A stretch of DNA of 64,000 bases, from NCBI GenBank assembly GCA_036494545.1, contig DASXOB010000006.1, positions 62,001 through 126,000 on the forward strand, in the 5' to 3' direction. The notes beneath the pieces were generated by a model. The model was not told the DNA's origin. It did no database searches and saw only the letters and a program-made list of their open reading frames with translations. Origin of the DNA: JAICXG01 sp036494545. Its GTDB lineage: Bacteria > Verrucomicrobiota > Verrucomicrobiia > Chthoniobacterales > UBA10450. The stretch's first letter is position 1. Each line of letters begins with the position of its first letter. Below are positions 24,783 through 33,030 of this stretch, piece after piece. Made by a program: the position numbers and the translations under genes.

Positions 24783-25583
24783 TCAGGGTTGCAGCTTTTT
24801 CAGGAGCGATTTCCAACGTTCCCATGAGGCGTCGTGTGCCTTCTGATTCGCTTCCATGGCATGCGGCTCTTCACCGGCGCGCATAAACCCATGGCCCGCC
24901 CCTGGATAGACAACCGGATCGTAGTTCTTGCCTAACGAGCCCATGACTTCCTTCGTCTTTGCAATCGTGCTGTCGATCCGTGCATCGTTCTCGCCGTAGA
25001 ATCCGTAGATCGGACACGAAATTTTTTCCGCCGCCGCCTTTTCCGCCGGGCCTTCGCCGTAAAAAACATACGCGGCCTTCAGGTCGGGATTATGATTGGC
25101 GTAAGCGAAAGCCCGCCCGCCACCCCAGCAGAAGCCGCAGACCACGATGGTGCCGTTGCAAGCCGGCAATTTTTTGGCGTAGGCGGCCGCGGCGTCGAGG
25201 TCGGCAAAAACCTGCGGTTCTTGCAGGCCCGAAACCGCCTTGATCGCCGCTTCCTTGTCGTAACTCTGCGTATCTTTACCTGGCTCAGTCAGGAGATCAG
25301 GTACGATCGCGATGTAGCCAGCAGCTGCCACCTCGTCAGCCAGACTCTTCGCCCAATCGGTCAGCCCAAAAATTTCATGGACCACCAGCACGGCCGGCGC
25401 TTTTTCCTTTACCTCTGGGAAGGCAACGAAGGCCTTAACGGTGCGATCGTCGTGCTTGAGATCGACCCATTGATGGTGACGCGGCGACTGGTTGAGCCTG
25501 GCCTGCGCCCATTGCTGAGCCAAAAGGTTTTCCGCGCCTAACGAGAGTAAGAGAGCAGAGATGACGAGACAGGGACGATTCAT
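24783..25583 (-). CDS. Dienelactone hydrolase family protein, exported
   Basis: The ATG at 25583 gives a 266-residue protein with a signal peptide (MNRPCLVISALLLSLGAENLLA). The alpha/beta-hydrolase triad of dienelactone hydrolases is visible: Cys in VVCGFCWGGG, Asp in YGENDARI and His in GAGHGFM. Family members hydrolyse dienelactones or other esters; the export signal suggests a periplasmic role. The upstream extension to 25823 has no start logic. Two motif copies (24931, 25537) lie in the gene. Confidence 0.88.
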   Translation of the reverse strand: MNRPCLVISALLLSLGAENLLAQQWAQARLNQSPRHHQWVDLKHDDRTVKAFVAFPEVKEKAPAVLVVHEIFGLTDWAKSLADEVAAAGYIAIVPDLLTEPGKDTQSYDKEAAIKAVSGLQEPQVFADLDAAAAYAKKLPACNGTIVVCGFCWGGGRAFAYANHNPDLKAAYVFYGEGPAEKAAAEKISCPIYGFYGENDARIDSTIAKTKEVMGSLGKNYDPVVYPGAGHGFMRAGEEPHAMEANQKAHDASWERWKSLLKKLQP

Positions 25584-25671
25584 AATTAAAGGAACTCGGT
25601 TAGCAGCTTGAGGCAAGTAATAGACGATTCCTCTTAGGCGAGGATATCTCATGGCGCTTTTGGCTCGAAAG

Positions 25672-26673
25672 TTAGCCAGTCGTTTCCATACGAAAGAGGA
25701 TCTTGCCTGCACGTTTTTCCTCGCTGGCGCGTGCCACCGCCTCCCGGAAATCGCGCAAGGGATAGGTGAGCTCGATCTTGGTCTCAAAGCGGGAAGCCTT
25801 TGCCACCTCGAAAATTCGTCCAAAAGTCTCAGCCCGCTCGGCAGGGGTAGCGTGCTCGTACCATTTGTTTACCCAGAAGCCGGTGAAGTGAAGGTTTTTG
25901 AAGATCAACAATCCATTGGGCATGGTCAGCGGTTTCAGACTCATGGCCCCAATTGTGACGATGGTCGCTTCGGGGGCGACGATCTTTGCCAGGCGCAAAG
26001 CGCTTTCCCCGCCAACCTGGTTGATCCCAAGACGTATCGCCGCGCGGCTGGTCGCTTCGGCCGCTGCCTCACGAAGCTGGTCGTTGTCGAGCAGGACCAC
26101 GTCGCCTCCGGCTGTGTGCAGTTCGTCGATGAGTTCCTCTCGCCTAACGACATTAACTGTGCGCCAGCCCTGCTCGCGGCAAATGGCGATGACAGCCCGT
26201 CCAACGGCGGAATTCGCCGCGTTCTGAATCACCCAATCGCCCTTTTCGAGCCTGACGAAGTCGTGTAAAAGCCGCCAGGCAGTGATGGGATTGATCTTCA
26301 ACATCGCGGCCTGTTCCGGCGAAATGCCGCCAGGCACACGCGTCAGGCTTTCGGTTTTGACCGCAACCATTTCGCGCCATGTGCCAAGATTGTGCGGCAG
26401 AATTACGAGGTCACCAATCTTGAAATCCGTGACGGTAGAACCGATCTCCTCGATGCGGCCGGCTCCTTCAAAACCCGGCGTCGCGGGCAGCGGAGCGCGG
26501 ATTGGATATTTGCCTTCGATCTGATTGAGATCGGCGGGGTTGATCGGCGCGGCCAGCAGTCTAACGAGCGCCTCACCGGCGGCTGCCCGCGGCCGAGGTT
26601 GCTCTTCCAGCCGCAAAACCTCCGTCGGTTTTCCGTGCGCCTGATAGACAATGGCCTTAAGACTCTCGCTCAT
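25672..26673 (-). CDS. Zinc-type alcohol dehydrogenase / 2-enoyl thioester reductase-like
   Basis: This 333-residue medium-chain dehydrogenase/reductase has an N-terminal catalytic half with INPADLNQIEGKYPI and PGFEGAGRIEEIG, and a Rossmann half with VIQNAANSAVGRAVIAI. The Asn-Ala-Ala-Asn-Ser-Ala-Val-Gly cofactor loop and the absence of zinc-ligand cysteines fit the MECR/Etr1 enoyl reductases rather than true alcohol dehydrogenases. It would reduce trans-2-enoyl thioesters with NADPH. Its start codon lies only 3 bp from that of the divergent efflux gene. Confidence 0.8.
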   Translation of the reverse strand: MSESLKAIVYQAHGKPTEVLRLEEQPRPRAAAGEALVRLLAAPINPADLNQIEGKYPIRAPLPATPGFEGAGRIEEIGSTVTDFKIGDLVILPHNLGTWREMVAVKTESLTRVPGGISPEQAAMLKINPITAWRLLHDFVRLEKGDWVIQNAANSAVGRAVIAICREQGWRTVNVVRREELIDELHTAGGDVVLLDNDQLREAAAEATSRAAIRLGINQVGGESALRLAKIVAPEATIVTIGAMSLKPLTMPNGLLIFKNLHFTGFWVNKWYEHATPAERAETFGRIFEVAKASRFETKIELTYPLRDFREAVARASEEKRAGKILFRMETTG

Positions 26674-26676
26674 CCG

Positions 26677-27600
26677 ATGGCCACGCATCCTAACGCGAAC
26701 ATCGCGGCCGGCAATCTGCAATCCGGTGCGCGCGTTGCGCTCATTGGAATGGGGGCGAACGTTGTCCTTGCCACCGCCAAGATCCTCGCCGGTTCGCTCG
26801 GTCATTCTTATGTCCTGATTGCCGACGGGATCGAATCGGCGCTCGACATCGGCGGCTCAGCCATCATCTGGGGCGGACTGAAATTTGCCTCGCGCCCACC
26901 GGATGAAACTCATCCGTATGGCCATGGAAAGGCCGAACCACTCTCGGCCGTTTTGGTTTCGTTAGGCGTAATCCTCGCCGCGTTGGTCATCGCTGCTCGG
27001 AGCGTGCTGGAGATTTTCCGACCGCATCATGCGCCGGAGTCCTTTACTCTCATCGTCCTCATCGTGGTGGTAATCGTGAAAGAGCTGCTCTTTCGTTTCG
27101 TGAATCGCCTCGGACGCAAGACTGAGAGCACCGCGCTCCAAACGGACGCCTGGCATCATCGCACGGATGCGCTCACTTCGATCGCCGCTTTCATTGGCAT
27201 CTCGATCGCTCTCATCGGCGGTCCACACTGGCAAAGCGCCGATGCCTGGGCGGCACTCTTCGCCTGCGTTCTCATTGCCATTAACGGATGGCGACTGTTC
27301 AATCCCGCCCTCCATGAAATTCTCGACACCGCTCCGCCCGGCGGGATCAGCGAGCAAGTGCGAGCGGCCGCGGCTGCCGTGCCAGGCGTGATCGAGATCG
27401 ACAAATGCCTGGTGCGCAAGATGGGTTTGGAGTTTTACGTCGATCTCCACGTCGAGGTGGACGCCGAGATGTCGGTCCGCGCTGGTCATGACCTGGCACA
27501 CAAGGTGAAAGACGCTATCAGGCGAAGCCATCCCGGGATCGCCGACGTGCTGGTGCACGTCGAGCCGGCGAAAGCTGACGGTCGACGAAAGATCAACTGA
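26677..27600 (+). CDS. Cation diffusion facilitator family transporter
   Basis: The protein has 307 residues and about six helices. Metal-binding motifs typical of CDF proteins are present: ADGIESALDIGGS in helix 2 and HHRTDALTSIAAF in helix 5, plus the loop HPYGHGKAEPLSA. The C-terminal cytoplasmic domain (VPGVIEIDKCLVRKMG, YVDLHVEVDAEMS) is the ferredoxin-like CDF tail. It exports divalent metals such as Zn, Fe or Mn in exchange for protons. The ATG at 26677 is chosen because the extension upstream overlaps the divergent reductase gene completely. Confidence 0.92.
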   Translation: MATHPNANIAAGNLQSGARVALIGMGANVVLATAKILAGSLGHSYVLIADGIESALDIGGSAIIWGGLKFASRPPDETHPYGHGKAEPLSAVLVSLGVILAALVIAARSVLEIFRPHHAPESFTLIVLIVVVIVKELLFRFVNRLGRKTESTALQTDAWHHRTDALTSIAAFIGISIALIGGPHWQSADAWAALFACVLIAINGWRLFNPALHEILDTAPPGGISEQVRAAAAAVPGVIEIDKCLVRKMGLEFYVDLHVEVDAEMSVRAGHDLAHKVKDAIRRSHPGIADVLVHVEPAKADGRRKIN

Positions 27601-27669
27601 TGGTTGTCATCATTGCGGCCGATTTGTCAGGCTGGCCTGGCAGTTAGCAAAGAAACGGATCGATCGCGA

Positions 27670-28314
27670 TTAGAGTTCCCTAACGAGAATCGCCAGGCCG
27701 CCGGTGAGGCTGGCGCGCGCGGAGGAGACCTGACGGGCGAAGCGCGTTAAGCCTGCGATGGCCAGCGGATGCGTGACCAGGTAGCCAGTCAGCCGCAAGA
27801 GGTTGGTTCTTTGCCGCTGAAGATTGAAGAGGACATTCGGCGGGGCCGGGAAGGGCGCGGCTGCGGTGTCGCTGATTGCGCGCAGGGAAAGCATAGGGAT
27901 TTGGTGCGCAGCACAGGCGCGGGCGATCCATTCTGTTTCCATGTCGACCGCAACGGCACGATGTTCTTTCGCCAAGCGCTCGCGCTCGGCGGCGCCTTCG
28001 ACCACACGTTCAGTCGTGGCGAGTTTTCCGACCCGTGCGATGAGAATTTCCCGGGCGCGCTCCAAAAGCTGGGGAGCGGAATGGTTCTCCGCCAAGAGCA
28101 AATCGCCCACCCCTAACGACGGATCGATTCCGCCGGCGAAGCCGCTGCTGATGAGAAGGTCAATGGGTTGGGACTTGAGGAACGGCTCCAGCCGTTCGCG
28201 GCAGGTTTTGCCGCCGACGCCGGTGTGAAAGATCTGAATTTCGTTAGGCCGCGGGTGAGTGAGCCTGACGAAATCGCGGCTCTCGCTTGGATGGGCAAAA
28301 GTGACCGCGATCAT
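27670..28314 (-). CDS. Phosphorylase-superfamily nucleosidase
   Basis: This 214-residue protein has the purine nucleoside phosphorylase/nucleosidase fold: IQIFHTGVGGKTCRERL, LLISSGFAGGIDPSLGVGDLLLA, the catalytic AVDMETEWIARACAA and LSLRAISDTAA. It resembles MTA/SAH- or futalosine-type nucleosidases and hopanoid-associated phosphorylases; the substrate cannot be fixed from sequence. It is 12 bp downstream of the anti-sigma-like gene on the same strand. Confidence 0.8.
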   Translation of the reverse strand: MIAVTFAHPSESRDFVRLTHPRPNEIQIFHTGVGGKTCRERLEPFLKSQPIDLLISSGFAGGIDPSLGVGDLLLAENHSAPQLLERAREILIARVGKLATTERVVEGAAERERLAKEHRAVAVDMETEWIARACAAHQIPMLSLRAISDTAAAPFPAPPNVLFNLQRQRTNLLRLTGYLVTHPLAIAGLTRFARQVSSARASLTGGLAILVREL

Positions 28315-28326
28315 CGACGCGCCCGA

Positions 28327-28977
28327 TCAACGCGGCTTGGAAAGAATGATCTCCAGGTGCACCGGTTCGTTAGGCGAAGGAGCTGGTGTAGCCGGTGCTG
28401 GTGGCGGGGCAGCCCCCAGTTGGATGAGCGTGTTGCGAAAGTCTGCTTCGGCTGAAGCTGGAACGAGGACAAGGACTTTCACGCCGTTGTCGTCAGGTAA
28501 TTCTTTCGTGCCCGAACCTCCGGCCTTTTCCGCAGCGGTAACGATCGCCTTTGCCACACTATCCTGTTTCTCCGAAGGAATGGTGAGCGCAACCGATTCC
28601 GGGCCGATGGTTGGCGGAGTAAACTCGGCGGCGGCAGCGCTGTGCAACGAAGTCTCGACCTGCCGGCGAATCGCTTCAGTCTGCGCCTGCTGCACTTCGC
28701 GCGGCAATTTTGCGGAGCGAAAAATGAAAAAGAGACCTATGCCCACATTTACCGCTACGAGGATGGCGAAGGCCGCCGCCAGTTGTCGTTCTCGCCGCCC
28801 GCTGCGCGTCACGCCTGAGGATTCGTTAGGCGGCCGTTCCATCGCGCGATGCACTTCACGCACGGCGACGAATTGCTTTTGCAACTCCGGGTCGGCGATT
28901 AGGGCACGCTCAAGACCTTCCCGTTCGTGAGGTGGTAGTTTACCCTCCAGGTAGTCGAAGAACTTTTCCGGCGTCAT
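28327..28977 (-). CDS. Anti-sigma-factor-like membrane protein
   Basis: This 216-residue protein begins with a zinc-finger-like anti-sigma N-terminus without cysteines (MTPEKFFDYLEGKLPPHERE, LERALIADPELQKQF). It then has one transmembrane helix (AAAFAILVAVNVGIGLFFIF) and a periplasmic Ala/Pro-rich domain. The layout suggests a membrane regulator of an ECF sigma factor, but no sigma gene is adjacent; the divergent neighbour is tamB. Two 8-mer copies give Pro-Asn-Glu (PPNESS, SPNEPV). Confidence 0.55.
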   Translation of the reverse strand: MTPEKFFDYLEGKLPPHEREGLERALIADPELQKQFVAVREVHRAMERPPNESSGVTRSGRRERQLAAAFAILVAVNVGIGLFFIFRSAKLPREVQQAQTEAIRRQVETSLHSAAAAEFTPPTIGPESVALTIPSEKQDSVAKAIVTAAEKAGGSGTKELPDDNGVKVLVLVPASAEADFRNTLIQLGAAPPPAPATPAPSPNEPVHLEIILSKPR

Positions 28978-29088
28978 TGAGTGGGCGGGAGGCTTCCGAT
29001 CGCAAAGTAAGCGGGCATTGCGCGGTTAGTCCAGAAAGAGGGACGCGCGTCCGGATGATGGGTTGCGATTGCAGCTTGAGAACCTAAC

Positions 29089-32000
29089 TTGGGCAAACTC
29101 GTGGGCGACGACGGAGAAAGCAATGTCCAACCGCGCCTCAGCAGAAGTTGGATGCGCTGGCTCCTCATTGGGCTGGGTACGACTTTCCTCCTTCTGCTGG
29201 TTTTTCATGCTCCGATCCTGCGCGCGGTGATTCATATCGTCGCGACCCGGGTCGCGGCCAGCCAACACTTGCGACTCGACTTTCTTCTCGAGGGTGATCC
29301 GTTCGAGGAAATCACCCTCCGCAGTGTGCATGCGAGTGCGACGGGACCAAACGCGGTGCGATCGCTCGATGTTGGCAAGGTGAAGGTCGACTACAGCCTT
29401 TCCGACCTGCTGTTCCACGGCATTTCGCAGACCTTGAAGAACGTCGAGTTGCACGATGCCAGCGTAGTAATTGATCCCTCGAAAGCGTCCCCTCCAACTC
29501 CCACTCCGACGCCAGAGCCTAACGAAAAGGCAAAGCTCCCGGACGTTTTCCCGGATCGCGTCGACGTCACAAACGTTAGCCTGACGATTCGCGGTCAGCC
29601 GCAGGATCTGGTGATCCAAAATTTGAACCTCGGCCTGTATCCGAATCGGGATGGGCGGTTCCAAATCGGGAAGGTGCAAATTCCCGGCGTTCACACCTGG
29701 TCAAACATCAACGGCGCCACCAGCTACGCGAATAAGAATCTCTATTTTCGGAACCTGACAATCGACGCCGAGAACCAGCTGCAACTGTTCAACGTCGATA
29801 CTTCAAAGGTAGGCGACGGAAAGCTTGCACTGAATCTGCATGGTGCGATCGGAGGTGGAGACATTACGAGCGAGCTGCAATTGTTCGCCAAGGGCTCTTC
29901 CTTCGATACGACAGCGAAGCTACAGGCGCACGGCATTTCGTTAGGCAAACTGACCCAGGCGATCGGGCGATCGCCAGCCGAGCTGGGAGGCGACGTTACG
30001 CAGGCGGATGTGAATTGGCAGGGGAAACTCGACGAACCTTCCAGCTGGAACGGAACGATCGAGGCCGAAATGCATAATTTGCGGCAGAGCGGTCTGGCAG
30101 TCGACCAGGTGCAACTCGGTGTCCAGATGGGGAACGGTTTGGCAACGATCAGCGCGGCGCGGATCGATCAGGGAAACAATCACCTGCTCCTGCGCGGTTC
30201 GATCGATCTGCCAAAAAACATCAATGGTTTCGGGCATACCCCGGGCAATTTTCAGATCACAGTGGAAGCGCCGGATTTGCAAGGCCTCACCGCGTTTCTG
30301 CGTCCGCCGGCCACCGGAAGCCTGCAGGCCACTGGCACGCTTAAGATCGCAAACGACACCGTCTCTCTCGATCTCGGCGCGACCGGTGACCTGATCGGAT
30401 TCCAGGACGCAGCGATCAGGAAATTGACCGCCCGAATCGCGGCGACAAAAAAAATTCCTGCGCCTAACGAACAAAGGCCGCCGGCAATTTACGACGGCCT
30501 GACTTCCGATGTGCAGGCGCAGTTGGACGAACTTCGTTACAAGGATTTCGCAATCGATCAGGTGCAGGCGCATGTGACCAGCAACGGCGCCCAGGCCTCA
30601 CTCCAGCCGGTGACCGTCAGTCGCAGAAATAATCTTTTGCGCGCGAGCGGCAGCCTGCAGCTTCCTCCGCCTAACGAAAAGCTGACCGATCAGCTGGTCG
30701 AGCTGCAATTCAGTTTGCGCGCGCCGCAACTCTCCGATTTCTATCGCGACGAAGCGGAGAACAAAATCACAGGCTCACTCCAGGGCGACGGACAGGTACG
30801 CATCCGGCGAGCGGTGGCCAGCGGCATGATGACCTTTTACGGACAGCAAGTCACCGCGCAGAAACTGGTCGTCAGGCAAATGGATTGGCAAGCCACGATC
30901 GCGCAAAACGTCCTTTATCTGAACGATCTCAACGCAACGCTGAACGACAAGGATTACGTCACGGCGCACGGCACAGTCGCTTTGCAGAAACCGTTTCACT
31001 ACACGGGTTCAGCCACGGCAAATCTGGCTGACCTTTCGGCGTTTGAGCCCTTATTGAATACCGGCGGCACGGCAGCGACGCCTTCGACAAAAACGCCGTT
31101 GGCTGGTTCGTTAGTCTTGAATTGGAATGGGGAAGGCGAAGCGGCAACGTTTCAAAATCGCGGCGATCTCAATCTCAAGCTGGAACGCGGTCGTTATGCT
31201 GCGCTGCAAAATTTGCAGGCCAACGTCGAGGCGCATTACACGCCGCAGGAACTCAACGTCCCAATCATCTATCTCGGGAGCGATAAACTGAGTTTTCAGG
31301 CGATTCTGCAGGCGAAGAACTCGACCCTCGAGATCGATAAAATTCAGATCGATCAGGGACAGGCGAAATATGCCAGCGCCTACGCTTCGTTGCCTTTTAC
31401 CTGGAGCAACCTCGGCAGCGCGCGGCCGCTTTTTCCGCCTAACGGGAAGGTGATGCTCAATTTCCAGTCCGAGAACCTCGACCTTGCGAAACTCTTTCGC
31501 GACCTCGGCAGAGAGCCGCCGGTTTCCGGTCAGTTATCGGTGAAACTCGACGCGCAGGGACCGCTTGATCAGCTGAAGGGGGATCTCAACCTGCAGTTGC
31601 AGAACATTCAGGCGGCAGCTGCCAAACAGCTTCAGCCTGCGAAAATCAACATCGCCACGCACCTGGAGAACAACGCGCTCAATCTCGCCGGGAAAATTGA
31701 GCAGGCGAAAATCCAGCCGGTGCAGATCGACGCTCGTCTGCCGTTCAACATTTCGGACATCGTCGCGAAGCGAAAACTGGACGAACAGACACCGGTAACC
31801 GCGAAGGTCGTAATGCCACGGAGCTCGATCAATTTTCTGCGCGAGTTTGTTCCGGCGCTCCGGCAACTCGATGGCACGACGGCCCTCAACGTCAGCGTAG
31901 GTGGCACGATTGCCAAGCCGGCCCTGAGCGGCGCGGCCGAAATGCATATCGTTTCTGCGCGCTTTGAAAATCCAACTTTGCCCGCGCTTTCCAATTTCAA

Positions 32001-33027
32001 TGCTCAACTCAACTTCCGCGAGAACACGCTGAGCTTCGATCGCTTCGGGGGCGATCTCGCGGGCGGCCCGTTCACGCTCTTGGGGCGAATCAATCTGCTT
32101 AAACTAACCGAGCCGACCTTCGATCTTCATCTCGTCGCGAAAAGCATTCTCGTGGCGCGCAACGACAATCTCACCGCGCGCGTTGACGCCGATATTCGCG
32201 TCGAAGGGCCGCTCAACGCTGGGACGGTTAAAGGCGAAGTGCTGACCACCAACAGTCGCTTCTTCAAAGACATCGACATCATCCCGATTGGTTTGCCGGG
32301 ACGTCCGCCGCCGCATCCGGAGCCGCCCGCGGCCGCGCCGACGCTTTCGTTTCCCAATCCGCCGTTCCGCGATTGGAAATTCGATGTCGTGATCAAGAGC
32401 AAGGATCCCTTTCTCATTCGCGGCAATCTCGCCACCGGTTCGGCGATCGTGGACATGAAAGTTTCCGGCACCGGTTTGCATCCGCAATTGCAGGGACAGG
32501 TGCGGTTATCCAACTTCGACGCCACGCTTCCTTTCAGCACCCTGACGATTAATCTCGGCTTTCTTTATTTCGATCCGGACGATCCATTCAATCCCCGGAT
32601 CGAGTTGCAGGGCACATCGCTCATTCGCGACTACACGATTCACGTGTACGTCTATGGCACAGCAAATTCCCCCCAGGCTGTCTTCAGCAGCGAGCCGCCG
32701 TTACCGCAGGAGGAAATCATCTCGCTTCTGGCGACGGGAACCACACGTGAAGAGTTGAGTGGCGGCAACGTCCTCGCGAGTCGCGCCGCTATTCTGCTCG
32801 TGAAACAGCTCTATCGAAAGGTTTTCAAAAAAGGCGCGCAGCCGGAGAAGAACGACAACTCATTTTTCAGCCGGCTGGATGTGGAATTTGGCAACACCGA
32901 TCCGCGCACCGGCGAGCAAACGGCTACCGCCCGTTACAAGTTGAGCGACCATTGGGTTTTGATCGGAGATCTCGGGGTGCAGGGCGGCTTCCGGGGTCTG
33001 GTGAAATATCTCATTCGGTTTCGTTAG
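29089..33027 (+). CDS. tamB: TamB-like translocation and assembly module protein
   Basis: This 1312-residue protein has an N-terminal membrane anchor (WLLIGLGTTFLLLLVF), a very long beta-helical AsmA/TamB-type body and the C-terminal DUF490 signature (FDATLPFSTLTINLGFLYFD, then PLPQEEIISLLATGTTREEL). TamB spans the periplasm and works with an Omp85 partner in outer-membrane protein or lipid delivery. The partner follows 3 bp downstream. TTG at 29089, GTG at 29101 or ATG at 29152 could be the start; I keep the longest. The stop TAG (33025-33027) lies inside an 8-mer copy. At least five copies sit in the gene. Confidence 0.92.
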   Translation: MGKLVGDDGESNVQPRLSRSWMRWLLIGLGTTFLLLLVFHAPILRAVIHIVATRVAASQHLRLDFLLEGDPFEEITLRSVHASATGPNAVRSLDVGKVKVDYSLSDLLFHGISQTLKNVELHDASVVIDPSKASPPTPTPTPEPNEKAKLPDVFPDRVDVTNVSLTIRGQPQDLVIQNLNLGLYPNRDGRFQIGKVQIPGVHTWSNINGATSYANKNLYFRNLTIDAENQLQLFNVDTSKVGDGKLALNLHGAIGGGDITSELQLFAKGSSFDTTAKLQAHGISLGKLTQAIGRSPAELGGDVTQADVNWQGKLDEPSSWNGTIEAEMHNLRQSGLAVDQVQLGVQMGNGLATISAARIDQGNNHLLLRGSIDLPKNINGFGHTPGNFQITVEAPDLQGLTAFLRPPATGSLQATGTLKIANDTVSLDLGATGDLIGFQDAAIRKLTARIAATKKIPAPNEQRPPAIYDGLTSDVQAQLDELRYKDFAIDQVQAHVTSNGAQASLQPVTVSRRNNLLRASGSLQLPPPNEKLTDQLVELQFSLRAPQLSDFYRDEAENKITGSLQGDGQVRIRRAVASGMMTFYGQQVTAQKLVVRQMDWQATIAQNVLYLNDLNATLNDKDYVTAHGTVALQKPFHYTGSATANLADLSAFEPLLNTGGTAATPSTKTPLAGSLVLNWNGEGEAATFQNRGDLNLKLERGRYAALQNLQANVEAHYTPQELNVPIIYLGSDKLSFQAILQAKNSTLEIDKIQIDQGQAKYASAYASLPFTWSNLGSARPLFPPNGKVMLNFQSENLDLAKLFRDLGREPPVSGQLSVKLDAQGPLDQLKGDLNLQLQNIQAAAAKQLQPAKINIATHLENNALNLAGKIEQAKIQPVQIDARLPFNISDIVAKRKLDEQTPVTAKVVMPRSSINFLREFVPALRQLDGTTALNVSVGGTIAKPALSGAAEMHIVSARFENPTLPALSNFNAQLNFRENTLSFDRFGGDLAGGPFTLLGRINLLKLTEPTFDLHLVAKSILVARNDNLTARVDADIRVEGPLNAGTVKGEVLTTNSRFFKDIDIIPIGLPGRPPPHPEPPAAAPTLSFPNPPFRDWKFDVVIKSKDPFLIRGNLATGSAIVDMKVSGTGLHPQLQGQVRLSNFDATLPFSTLTINLGFLYFDPDDPFNPRIELQGTSLIRDYTIHVYVYGTANSPQAVFSSEPPLPQEEIISLLATGTTREELSGGNVLASRAAILLVKQLYRKVFKKGAQPEKNDNSFFSRLDVEFGNTDPRTGEQTATARYKLSDHWVLIGDLGVQGGFRGLVKYLIRFR

Positions 33028-33030
33028 GCG

